Shown: one piece after another, positions 32,570 to 40,320 of the stretch
Layout of the letters: every line of letters begins with the position of its first letter
Position numbering within the stretch: the stretch's first letter is position 1
From: Ruminococcus sp.
GTDB lineage: Bacteria; Bacillota; Clostridia; Oscillospirales; Ruminococcaceae
Assembly: GCA_017529875.1 (NCBI GenBank)
Contig: JAFXNC010000018.1
Span: forward strand, 1-45,145
Direction: 5' to 3'
Length of the DNA stretch: 45,145 bases
Program-made: the position numbers and the translations under genes
Notes under the pieces: generated by a model
What the model was told of the DNA's origin: nothing
What the model saw: only the letters and a program-made list of their open reading frames with translations
The model's database searches: none

Positions 32570-32785
32570 TCACTCCTCGTCCGTATCTATCTCCTCCGTC
32601 GGCTGGCAGCAGGCGCCTGTCTTGCCGCAGTCGGAGGTGCTGTACCTGTTCACTCTGATGCCGTCAGCGGTCTCGTCCACGTCAATGGTGAGATGACCGT
32701 CGCCGTTCTCAATGAGCTTGTCTATCATAGCAACGAGCTCATCCAGCTCGCCGTTCTCGTCGTCGCGTGTTACCAGCATACCCAT
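32570..32785 (-). CDS. 71-aa protein between the two PFL parts, possible radical-less relative
   Basis: The ATG overlaps the pflB stop (TAATG), with AAAGGAG 11 bases upstream inside pflB, so translation is probably coupled. The protein is acidic and soluble. Its residues 20-36 ([17 protein letters not shown]) resemble 17-33 of the radical subunit ([17 protein letters not shown]), with similar residues on both sides. Later it has IRVNRYS where the radical domain has VRVSGYA, so the radical glycine is missing. A Cys cluster follows (C53, C59, C60 in DCGKTGACC) and an acidic tail. The resemblance is by eye and short. It might be a regulator, an assembly factor or a placeholder for the radical domain. 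Confidence 0.7.
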   Translation of the reverse strand: MGMLVTRDDENGELDELVAMIDKLIENGDGHLTIDVDETADGIRVNRYSTSDCGKTGACCQPTEEIDTDEE

Positions 32786-34854
32786 TACTCATCAAACTCC
32801 TTTGCAAGACTGTCGAGGTCGATATCTCCCATGAACACCTGCTGATCCTTGCCCAGGGCATCGGGGATAATGGAGAAGGTGTTGGATATCCCGTCCTGAG
32901 CGTGGCGCCAGGGCAGCTTGGCCACCGATGAAAGTGAAGCCGCCGCGCCGTGACTGTCCCGCCCGTGCATGGGGTTGGCACCGGGTGCAAGGGGCACGCC
33001 CATTTTTCTGCCGTCGGGGGTGTTGCCGGTCTTCTTGCCGTAGACCACGTTGGAGGTTATGGTCAGTATCGACATGGTGGGGATGCTGCTGCGGTAGGTG
33101 TGGTGCTTACGGATCTTGTTCATGAAGCGTGTGACCAGGTCTACCGCGATGCTGTCCACCCGGTCATCGTTGTTGCCGTACTTGGGGAAGTCTCCCTCGA
33201 TCTCGTAGTCCACCACGATGCCGTCCTCGTCCCGGACGCATCTTACCTTGGCGTACTTGATCGCCGAGAGTGAATCCGCCACCACCGAAAGTCCTGCGAT
33301 GCCGGTGGCAAAATATCTCTTGACGTCCCTGTCATGGAGCGCCATCTGTATCTTTTCGTAGCAGTACTTGTCGTGCATATAGTGGATGATGTTCAGGGTG
33401 TTGACGTACAGTCCAGCCAGCCATTCCATCATATCGTCGTACTTTTCCATTACGTCGTCGAAGTCCAGGTACTCGCCCTTGACCGGCCTGTACTTGGGGC
33501 CGACCTGTACCTTGAGCCGCTCGTCAACGCCGCCGTTAATAGCGTAGAGCAGGCACTTGGCGAGGTTCGCCCTGGCGCCGAAGAACTGCATCTCCTTGCC
33601 CACCCGCATCGAAGATACGCAGCAGGCAACAGCGTAATCGTCGCCGTGGGTCTCACGCATCAGGTCGTCGTTCTCGTACTGTATCGACGAGGTCTTGATG
33701 GACATTTTCGCGCAGTAGCGCTTGAAGCTCTGAGGGAGCTTGGTGCTCCACAGTACGGTCATGTTAGGCTCCGGTGCGGTGCCCAGATTGTCCAGGGTGT
33801 GCAGGTATCTGAAAGAATTCTTGGTGACCATGGGCGTGCCGTCGATAGTCACGCCGCCGATGGACTCGGTTATCCAGGTGGGGTCGCCGGAGAAAAGCTG
33901 ATTGTACTCGGGAGTGCGGGCAAATCTCACAAGCCGCAGCTTCATGATGAAGTGGTCGATGAGCTCCTGAGCCTCCTGCTCGGTGATGATGCCCCGCTGC
34001 AGGTCACGCTCGATATAGATGTCGAGGAAGGTGGAGGTGCGCCCCAGGGACATTGCCGCGCCGTTCTGCTCCTTGACTGCGGCAAGATAGCCGAAGTAGA
34101 GCCACTGCACAGCCTCCTGAGCGTTCTTTGCAGGGCGGGAGATGTCGAAGCCGTAGATGTGCCCCAGCTCCTTGAGCTGTTCAAGAGCCCTCACCTGCTC
34201 GGCCAGCTCCTCGCGGAGCCTGATGTTCGGGGAGGTCATCCTCACCAGGGCGGTGGCGAGCTGGTTCTTCTTGTCCTCGATGAGCAGGTCGATGCCGTAG
34301 AGGGCTACACGGCGGTAATCGCCGATGATGCGGCCTCTGCCGTAGGCGTCGGGCAGACCGGTGATTATGGCGGATCTTCTCGCCAGTCTCATTTCAGGGG
34401 TGTATGCGTCGAACACGCCCTGATTGTGGGTCTTGCGGTACTCGGTGAAGATCTTCACCACCTCGGGATCCACTTCGTAGCCGTTCTGAGAGCAGGCGTT
34501 CTGAGCCATCCTGATGCCGCCGAAGGGCTGCAGCGAACGCTTGAAGGGCTTGTCCGTCTGGAGACCGACGATCTTCTCCAGATCCTTGTCGATGTATCCG
34601 GCAGGGTGGGAGGTGATAGTGGAGACCACCTTGGTGTCCATATCCAGTACGCCGCCGGCCTCCCGCTCCTTCTTAGCCAGCTCGGCGACCTCCTGCCAGA
34701 GCTTCTTGGTGGCAGGGGTGGCGGGGGTAAGGAAGTCCTCGTCGCCGTAGTAAGGTGAGTAGTTTTTCAATATGAAATCTCTGACATTGACAGCGGTATT
34801 GCTCCACCTGCCCTCGGTGAAGCCCTCCCATTCCGGCATGAAGTCCCCGAACAT
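32785..34854 (-). CDS. pflB: Pyruvate formate-lyase catalytic subunit without its glycyl-radical domain
   Basis: Cleaves pyruvate with CoA to acetyl-CoA and formate in anaerobic fermentation. The 689-aa protein has the PFL barrel and the catalytic pair C411-C412 in [10 protein letters not shown], the N-terminal [20 protein letters not shown], and the C-terminal [20 protein letters not shown] and [18 protein letters not shown]. It stops at [11 protein letters not shown], where ordinary PFL (about 740-760 aa) continues into the glycyl-radical domain. That domain is a separate gene at 32272-32523. The stop is part of a neat TAATG overlap, not a ragged break. I chose the ATG at 34854 because AAAGGA lies nine bases upstream; earlier in-frame starts lack this. 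Confidence 0.93.
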   Translation of the reverse strand: MFGDFMPEWEGFTEGRWSNTAVNVRDFILKNYSPYYGDEDFLTPATPATKKLWQEVAELAKKEREAGGVLDMDTKVVSTITSHPAGYIDKDLEKIVGLQTDKPFKRSLQPFGGIRMAQNACSQNGYEVDPEVVKIFTEYRKTHNQGVFDAYTPEMRLARRSAIITGLPDAYGRGRIIGDYRRVALYGIDLLIEDKKNQLATALVRMTSPNIRLREELAEQVRALEQLKELGHIYGFDISRPAKNAQEAVQWLYFGYLAAVKEQNGAAMSLGRTSTFLDIYIERDLQRGIITEQEAQELIDHFIMKLRLVRFARTPEYNQLFSGDPTWITESIGGVTIDGTPMVTKNSFRYLHTLDNLGTAPEPNMTVLWSTKLPQSFKRYCAKMSIKTSSIQYENDDLMRETHGDDYAVACCVSSMRVGKEMQFFGARANLAKCLLYAINGGVDERLKVQVGPKYRPVKGEYLDFDDVMEKYDDMMEWLAGLYVNTLNIIHYMHDKYCYEKIQMALHDRDVKRYFATGIAGLSVVADSLSAIKYAKVRCVRDEDGIVVDYEIEGDFPKYGNNDDRVDSIAVDLVTRFMNKIRKHHTYRSSIPTMSILTITSNVVYGKKTGNTPDGRKMGVPLAPGANPMHGRDSHGAAASLSSVAKLPWRHAQDGISNTFSIIPDALGKDQQVFMGDIDLDSLAKEFDE

Positions 34855-34933
34855 AACGATCATTCCTTTCAGTCTTGGCACAATATATTGTATTTGTCAG
34901 TGCACAGAGGCACCATATATTTATCCAAATATT

Positions 34934-34962
34934 ATAATAACACATCTCACCATATAAGTCAA
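34934..34962 (-). promoter_or_regulatory. Promoter of the split-PFL operon
   Basis: Minus strand: TTGACT (34962-34957), a 17-base spacer, TATTAT (34939-34934). The roughly 75-base leader contains the palindrome CAATATATTG (34881-34890), which could be an operator, though no specific regulator is indicated. Confidence 0.75.
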
Positions 34963-35024
34963 TAGTATTTGCATATAATATCATTGGCCGGAAAATGGGG
35001 TTTTTATACAGTTTAACCACGCTG

Positions 35025-35053
35025 TTGACAGGTCTTTGACAGAGGGTTATAAT
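35025..35053 (+). promoter_or_regulatory. Promoter of the small hydrolase gene
   Basis: TTGACA (35025-35030), a 17-base spacer, TATAAT (35048-35053). It is divergent from the PFL promoter. Confidence 0.9.
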
Positions 35054-35087
35054 AGAGTTAAAGACTTGTAAACAGGGAGGCATTCTC

Positions 35088-35630
35088 ATGAAGCTTTGTA
35101 TACTTTTCCCCGGCATCGGCTATCACTGCGACAAGCCCCTGCTGTACTACACCGCCAGGGCCGCCCGCGCCAAGGGGTACGAGGTCATCCCGCTGAGGTT
35201 CACCGACTTCCCTCAGGGCGCCAAGGGCAACGCAGAAAAAATGCGGGCTGCCGCCGACCACGCTTTCGCTCAGGCCGCACAGCAGCTCGCAGATGTTGAT
35301 TTTACTAAGTATGACAGGGTGGTATTCGCGGGCAAGAGCATCGGCACGGCGGCTTGTCTTGCCTACAGAGAGCAGCACAGCGTCAGCGCCGACTGCGTCC
35401 TGTTCACGCCCCTTGAAATGACCTTTGAGCACCCCGCTCAGGGCTGTATCGCCTTCCACGGCACCGCCGACCCCTGGGCGGACACCGGGCGCATCACCAG
35501 CCTCTGCGAGGAAAACGCCGTCCCGCTGAACCTGTTCGAGGGAGCGAACCACAGCCTCGAGACCGGCGACGTCACCGCCGACATCTCCGCCCTCGCCCGG
35601 GTCATGGAGAGGGTGGGGGAGTGGCTGTGA
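35088..35630 (+). CDS. Small alpha/beta-hydrolase-like protein
   Basis: A 180-aa cytoplasmic protein with a reduced alpha/beta-hydrolase pattern. A first strand CILFPGIGYHCDKP is followed by a nucleophile elbow AGKSIGT with Ser84. A late strand carries a possible acid (FHGTADPWAD), and the probable catalytic histidine is H155 in GANHSLETGD. The order and spacing fit a serine hydrolase lacking a lid domain. The substrate is unknown. GGGAGG precedes the ATG. It has its own consensus promoter and ends three bases from the stop of the convergent gene, with no terminator between. Confidence 0.75.
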   Translation: MKLCILFPGIGYHCDKPLLYYTARAARAKGYEVIPLRFTDFPQGAKGNAEKMRAAADHAFAQAAQQLADVDFTKYDRVVFAGKSIGTAACLAYREQHSVSADCVLFTPLEMTFEHPAQGCIAFHGTADPWADTGRITSLCEENAVPLNLFEGANHSLETGDVTADISALARVMERVGEWL

Positions 35631-35633
35631 GGG

Positions 35634-37694
35634 TCAGTCTTTATTCCAGGGGAAATCTCCGGTCATGAGGATAGCGCCGTTTTTCTTGTAGCCGATGAGA
35701 TTATGCTCCCAGCAGTCGATGTTCTTGATATCCGTCCAGTCTTCGGCCTCCGAGACGCCGCCGCCGTAGATCCTGCCGTCTATCAGTATCGCGTTGTAGT
35801 CCCAGCCTGAACCGACCGCCGTAACGTTTGTCAGCGATCCGCAGTACTCTTTCCATTGCATGGAGATATCGTAGTGCTCGCTGCCTTCGCTTACCCTGAT
35901 GCAGTAAAGCAGCTTGCCGCTGTTGGTGAGCCCGAACAGCGCTCCGGTATTGGAAAAGCAGATGTCCTTGAGGTCTGTCCACTCTTTGGCGGCGGCTTCT
36001 ATCTCTTTGCCTATATGGAGATTGCCGGGTTCATAGATAAGCTTTCCGGCACTCGATACTCCAATGACGGTTGAGTCTCCGTCCTTGCTGGATATCGGTA
36101 TCGCGGTCACGCAGTTGCGGATCTTGTTGATGAAGTCCTTCTGTTCTATGGTGGAGTATACCTTGCCGTCTTCGGTGACTGCGGCGATATCCGACAGATA
36201 GCCTCTGAGTACCTTGACGTTCGACCAGCTTTCAGTTTCCTTAATGAAGCTCAGCACCCTGCCGTCAGAGGTAAGTCCTGTAACGTTTGGGGAATAATCG
36301 GTGGTTGAAAGACTTACTACATCGTGCCAGTTGGAATAATCATAGAGTTGAGAATCGTACTTGTCTCCGAAGACCGAAACTGTGCCGTCCTTGTTCAGGC
36401 AGTAAACAAGATGATCAGTTATCACCACCTGCTTGTATGAGCCGTTAGCCATGCCTGTGATTAGCGTTTTTTCGCACTCGTCGTAGTATTTGCGCTTGAC
36501 TTTTTCGGAGACCTCTTGTACCTCGGCAGTGCTGCTGTCTGGACCGATACCGATGTCCGCGCTGACCTCTGATACGAATTCTGTAGGATACCTTTGCTTG
36601 AAGGTCTCAAACTTGTCTAATTCACAGAAATAATAAACCCCAGAGCCGACGACGCAAACAATTAACACAAGTATATTCAGAGCATCAAGAATGCGCGAAA
36701 CACTGCTGATAAGACTCGTGTTATACATTAGGATATAAGTAACTAAACAAAATAACAAAGGAACTAATGAAAGACCAATAATACAATAGAAAGGCGAGAT
36801 ATTGTCAACCATGGACAATTCGGTGCTGTTCAGATCTGATATGTATTTCATTACAACGCTTACTTTTGCAACGACGGCGAATAAGAAACCGAGCGAAAAG
36901 ACTGCGTCGAGGCTTATTAAATCTTTCTTCTTTGGGAGTAAAGCAAAAAACAGGATAAACGCGGGTCCAAGGATATATACATCAAAGAGCAGGTATTCCC
37001 GGTGTACGAAGGGTCTCAGAAGAAATGTCGCAACATACGACACAACCACCGGTAAATGCATCAGCAACATCAGCAGCAACAGCCTGGTGCTGCTTATCTT
37101 TTTAGTCGCTGCGGCTGTCTTCGCACCGGCAGGCTTGCTTGCCGATGCGGAGCTTTTTCTTATGGGCGCAGACGGCCTGCTCACCGGTGCGGGAGCGGGG
37201 GTGCTGTTTTTGAGCTTTCTGTTTTCCCTTTCCAGATCCTGACGTGCCGATCTCTCCCGGTCGGCACGGACATTTGCGTCTTGTTTCTCCTGCTGAGCTG
37301 TTTTCAGCTTTTCATTGAGCCGGCGGTTTTTATCCTCAAGGTCTTTGATGGTCTCGTCCTGCTTCTCAGTATAAATGAGGTCTTTAAACAATTTGTCATT
37401 CTCATCCCGCAGCTGACTGTTCCTCACTTCAAGGTTTTCATTCTTTGCACGCAGATCATCAGTTTCGCTGCGCAGCCTCTCCAGTTTACGTTTCAGCTCG
37501 TCCGTTTCACGGCGCTCTTTTTCGCGCTTCTCGTCTTCCTCCTGTTTTATAATACCCAGGACGTAGTCTTCAAGCTTTCTGACGGCAGGACTGTCCGGCG
37601 GAAGAAGTGTCGTGAAACTGTCGCGGCGCAGATCGAAACCGCAGCTGCCGCAGCGCGTCCCGGTCAGAGCCGCACCGCATTTCAAGCATTTCAT
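35634..37694 (-). CDS. Zinc-ribbon / coiled-coil / membrane / RCC1-like repeat protein
   Basis: A 686-aa protein of unknown function. Two CxxC pairs at 3-6 and 15-18 form an N-terminal zinc ribbon. A long, highly charged coiled coil follows (about 45-163), then an Ala/Pro/Ser linker (164-199). Five hydrophobic segments follow (about 203-226, 234-254, 263-282, 301-323, 335-356). The C-terminal 260 residues have RCC1-like repeats (VYCLNKDGTVSVFGD, VTGLTSDGRVLSF, LFGLTNSGKLLY), probably a beta-propeller on the far side of the membrane from the zinc ribbon. The ATG at 37694 follows AAAAGGAG; an earlier in-frame ATG at 37733 has no good site. It is the last gene of the protease-Hsp70-sigma operon and could be its membrane sensor; that is inference. 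Confidence 0.75.
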   Translation of the reverse strand: MKCLKCGAALTGTRCGSCGFDLRRDSFTTLLPPDSPAVRKLEDYVLGIIKQEEDEKREKERRETDELKRKLERLRSETDDLRAKNENLEVRNSQLRDENDKLFKDLIYTEKQDETIKDLEDKNRRLNEKLKTAQQEKQDANVRADRERSARQDLERENRKLKNSTPAPAPVSRPSAPIRKSSASASKPAGAKTAAATKKISSTRLLLLMLLMHLPVVVSYVATFLLRPFVHREYLLFDVYILGPAFILFFALLPKKKDLISLDAVFSLGFLFAVVAKVSVVMKYISDLNSTELSMVDNISPFYCIIGLSLVPLLFCLVTYILMYNTSLISSVSRILDALNILVLIVCVVGSGVYYFCELDKFETFKQRYPTEFVSEVSADIGIGPDSSTAEVQEVSEKVKRKYYDECEKTLITGMANGSYKQVVITDHLVYCLNKDGTVSVFGDKYDSQLYDYSNWHDVVSLSTTDYSPNVTGLTSDGRVLSFIKETESWSNVKVLRGYLSDIAAVTEDGKVYSTIEQKDFINKIRNCVTAIPISSKDGDSTVIGVSSAGKLIYEPGNLHIGKEIEAAAKEWTDLKDICFSNTGALFGLTNSGKLLYCIRVSEGSEHYDISMQWKEYCGSLTNVTAVGSGWDYNAILIDGRIYGGGVSEAEDWTDIKNIDCWEHNLIGYKKNGAILMTGDFPWNKD

Positions 37695-37729
37695 AGGCTT
37701 TTGCTCCTTTTCAGTGATCGGCAGGGAAG

Positions 37730-38374
37730 TCATTCCCCGGCCTTGCCTTCCAGTTCGAGAGTGCAGTCGCCCTCGCCCACGTCATCGAATACCGCAAAGT
37801 TGGTGGTATCGTTGTAGTGTTCAAATAGCGCGGTGAAGGTCTCGTCCCCGTTGAGGAGTACGGCGCGGCTGCCGACAGGGTATGATGCGGGGTCGGCGTA
37901 TACCGTGACGGTGCCGTCGGGCTCGGCGCCGATCCTGATGCCCTCGCCTGCGATGCTCGAGTTGATGACCGATTTGCCCGGTTCGCTCTCCGGCTCGGCA
38001 GAGGCGGACTTCATGGCAAGGCTCAGCTCAGGGTGAGCAAACCCGGTGTTGTCAAAGCCCAGTATCTCTGACATCTCGCTTATGCGGAAGCTGATCCTTT
38101 TGATGACCTTCTTCGCGCCGGAAACGAGGCGTTCGCTGAGCGAAGGCTCTGCTGCACGGAGCGCGGAATAGTCGAGACTTTCGAGGCTCTCCCTGACTTT
38201 CAGCATGCTCATGTAAAGATCCTTGCATTCGGAGCATTTGCTGATGTGGCGGAACACTTTTCCGGACAGCTCCATGATCTCCGGCGTCAGTCGGTCGGAA
38301 AGCATCAGCTCAGCTATGTCATCAAAGGAGACGTGCTCCCCGGCAGGGAGCTTGTTGTTGTTTTCGGTGTTCAT
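37730..38374 (-). CDS. Zinc-finger anti-sigma-like protein
   Basis: A 214-aa protein with the ZAS zinc-binding pattern H-x3-C-x2-C (H43, C47, C50 in FRHISKCSECKD) in a helical N-terminal domain, the form used by many anti-sigma factors. There is no membrane helix, so it would be a soluble anti-sigma. The C-terminal half (about 130-214) is beta-rich and unfamiliar (GIRIGAEPDGTVTVYAD). Its start overlaps the stop of the sigma-factor gene by four bases (ATGA), the classic sigma/anti-sigma arrangement. It may hold the sigma factor inactive until a redox, zinc or protein signal frees it. Confidence 0.75.
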   Translation of the reverse strand: MNTENNNKLPAGEHVSFDDIAELMLSDRLTPEIMELSGKVFRHISKCSECKDLYMSMLKVRESLESLDYSALRAAEPSLSERLVSGAKKVIKRISFRISEMSEILGFDNTGFAHPELSLAMKSASAEPESEPGKSVINSSIAGEGIRIGAEPDGTVTVYADPASYPVGSRAVLLNGDETFTALFEHYNDTTNFAVFDDVGEGDCTLELEGKAGE

Positions 38375-39081
38375 CGTTTGATATTCTCCTTTATCATCTT
38401 GGTGAATCGGCTGTTGGTCTTTCTGACGATGTCAGGGTCCAGGTAGAATACTTTGTCAGCATCACTGCCGATCCGATTTAAGAGGGGTTCTGTGACTCTC
38501 GGGGGAACGGGTATACCGATCAGCTTGAAATAATAGAGCATCATCCGGTACATATCCATGAGGGTGAAATTGCCGCAGTACTTCTCGCAGATCGCGGTAG
38601 GGGAGCCGCTGCCGCCGCCTGTCTTCGCGTTTTTCTCCAGCTGGCTCAAAACGAATGCCAGCATCTTTTCCGGTGAGGTGTTTTGCCTGAAGATCATTTC
38701 CAGCGCATCGAAGGCCGTTTCCCGTTTTTCGATTATCCTCTCGGGACTGTCTTCCGTATCCAGCTCCGGCAGCTCGTCGATCGACACTGTCTCACGGCGT
38801 TTGTTCAAAAGGTCGCGGCAGGCGTTTTGAACAGCCCTTGTAAGATAGCCGTTCCTATTCATATCAGGATCGTCATAAAAGATAATAAGCTTCAGCCAAA
38901 GATTCACGAAAGTTTCCTGAGCCACATCCTCCCGGTCTTCATATGAAATATCCGTAAAGCGGGAAGCGACGCTTCTGCAGTCTTCTTGAAGTATCCTGCC
39001 GAGCTGCTCGCGGGCGTTCCTGTCCTCATGTTCAATAAACCTTACGATCAGTTCAAAGGTCGATGCATCACCAAAGGTCAT
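38371..39081 (-). CDS. ECF-like RNA polymerase sigma factor, unusual C-terminus
   Basis: A 236-aa protein with a clear sigma-70 region 2 (about 25-100): EDREDVAQETFVNLWLKL then YLTRAVQNACRDLLNKRRE, the core-binding and -10 recognition helices. The C-terminal half does not show an obvious region-4 helix-turn-helix; it has CEKYCGNFTLMDMYRMMLYY and a long basic tail. It may be a divergent region 4 or a different domain. It is coupled to the anti-sigma-like gene by a four-base overlap. GAGGGA precedes the ATG at 39081. It probably controls this operon, but I could not define a matching promoter. Confidence 0.8.
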   Translation of the reverse strand: MTFGDASTFELIVRFIEHEDRNAREQLGRILQEDCRSVASRFTDISYEDREDVAQETFVNLWLKLIIFYDDPDMNRNGYLTRAVQNACRDLLNKRRETVSIDELPELDTEDSPERIIEKRETAFDALEMIFRQNTSPEKMLAFVLSQLEKNAKTGGGSGSPTAICEKYCGNFTLMDMYRMMLYYFKLIGIPVPPRVTEPLLNRIGSDADKVFYLDPDIVRKTNSRFTKMIKENIKR

Positions 39082-39148
39082 TTATATCCCTCTATTCTAT
39101 ATAACGTTTCAGACACCGAAATGTCTTACGTGGACCGCAGAAGACCGG

Positions 39149-39631
39149 TCAGAGTGTTGCCAGCCCGGGCAGATCGACGGGAGCACCCTCGCTGCTGCCG
39201 AATCGGATCCTCAGGCGCATATCGCTGCCCAGTTTGATGCCGAGCTTGAAGCTGCCGCTTTTGTTTCCCGGCAGAGTGACGGAGAGCTTTTTTAGCTTTC
39301 CTCCGATCCTGACGCTGACAGGGACAGGCGCATCCATGTCGCTGGAGTGCGAGAATACGGCATTCTTCGGCTGGGAGTATTTTTCGTACAGCTTTTCGCC
39401 GCTGCCGAATCCTGTTTTCTTCTGCTCATGGAGCTTAAATGTGCCGCCGCTCCAGATGTAGGTATAATAAGTTACCGAAACATCCTCTATCTTCTCGATC
39501 AGCAGTTTACGGCGGTCATTGATCTTATTTTGCTCCAGTTCTTCATCAAAGACTTCGGAGTTAAGATATCCGCAGTAGTAACACTTGTATGTGTTCTCGA
39601 TATCTGTTCCGCATAGTTTGCAGCAGCTCAT
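39149..39631 (-). CDS. Small zinc-ribbon protein of unknown function
   Basis: A 160-aa protein with an N-terminal zinc ribbon (C4/C7 in CKLCG and C17/C20 in CYYCG), a charged helix (about 25-50) and a beta-rich C-terminal domain (about 95-150, with PVSVRIGGKLKKLSVTLPG). Zinc ribbons of this kind are often adaptor parts. Its start overlaps the end of the coiled-coil gene by four bases, and the sigma-factor gene starts 67 bases later. I do not recognise a family. Confidence 0.7.
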   Translation of the reverse strand: MSCCKLCGTDIENTYKCYYCGYLNSEVFDEELEQNKINDRRKLLIEKIEDVSVTYYTYIWSGGTFKLHEQKKTGFGSGEKLYEKYSQPKNAVFSHSSDMDAPVPVSVRIGGKLKKLSVTLPGNKSGSFKLGIKLGSDMRLRIRFGSSEGAPVDLPGLATL

Positions 39632-40320
39632 ATGCTTTCCTCCCCCGCCTGTTTCTCACGCAGTGTCAGGAGCATATTATAGGCGCTCTCGTACTGAGCA
39701 AGCGCAGATCTGATCACACTGCCGAGCCCGTCGAACCAGTCCGCGATATCTGAGAAAGAGCTTAGCTCTCCCGGGAACTTCGCACATTCCTCCGGGGTCA
39801 GGGCTTTTGACATGGCATCGTCCTGACGCAGCTTGTCCCAGGCTGTGCCGATCTCTTTGAGTACAGCGCCGGCTTCGTCGGCGGCCTTTTTGTTTGCTTC
39901 GTATATCTCGACGCTTTTGGTCAGCTCGGCTTTGATCTCGACTGCGTAGGCATTCTGCCTGGTCAACTCGGCGAGCCTGTCGCGCTGCTCGGTAAGAGTG
40001 CGGATAGTATCCTTCTTTGCAGCGAGCTCCGCTTCGGCCTTGTTAAGGTCGCTCACCGTCTCGGAGAACATTTCCGGGTCAAGCTTCACAACGGCATCGC
40101 AGTTCTCCTTGTATACAGGCAGCAGCTTTTCTCTGAGATTTACAAGGGCGCTGGCGTAGGAGCGAAGATCCTCCACCCGGGGCACCCGGCTGTCCATGCC
40201 GGCGTCAAGCAGCATAACGGCTGCCTCAAGCAATTCATCGGCAGACAGCTCCTCGCCTTTTTGCCTTGCCTTATCCATTAGATCAAGATTCATTTTAAGG
40301 TCTTCAAACAATGTTATCAT
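39628..40320 (-). CDS. Coiled-coil protein of unknown function
   Basis: A 230-aa, almost fully helical acidic protein. A strong heptad region runs from about 85 to 155 (LNKAEAELAAKKDTIRTLTE and following). There is no signal peptide or membrane helix. It overlaps the end of the hsp70-like gene by 17 bases. The ATG at 40320 has GGAG directly against it, too close; the TTG three codons later has that GGAG nine bases upstream and may be the true start. It could be a co-chaperone or substrate adaptor of the Hsp70-like protein; this rests on position only. Confidence 0.7.
   Translation of the reverse strand: MITLFEDLKMNLDLMDKARQKGEELSADELLEAAVMLLDAGMDSRVPRVEDLRSYASALVNLREKLLPVYKENCDAVVKLDPEMFSETVSDLNKAEAELAAKKDTIRTLTEQRDRLAELTRQNAYAVEIKAELTKSVEIYEANKKAADEAGAVLKEIGTAWDKLRQDDAMSKALTPEECAKFPGELSSFSDIADWFDGLGSVIRSALAQYESAYNMLLTLREKQAGEESI

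Noticed and set aside
33334..34758. A 474-codon open frame on the plus strand
   Set aside because: Antisense of pflB; no ribosome site and no recognisable protein pattern.
32272..34854. Split PFL considered as a sequencing or frameshift artefact
   Set aside because: The two parts are separated by about 260 bases containing a complete gene with a TAATG overlap, and the radical gene has its own AAAGGAG and ATG. A single error cannot produce this.
34881..34890. CAATATATTG palindrome as a Rex (NADH-sensing) operator before pflB
   Set aside because: The match to the TTGTGA-N6-TCACAA type is too weak; I only note it as a palindrome.
38371..39081. Sigma factor considered as a phage or transposon regulator
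   Set aside because: No integrase, transposase or phage gene is nearby, and the four-base overlap with a ZAS protein is the usual ECF arrangement.
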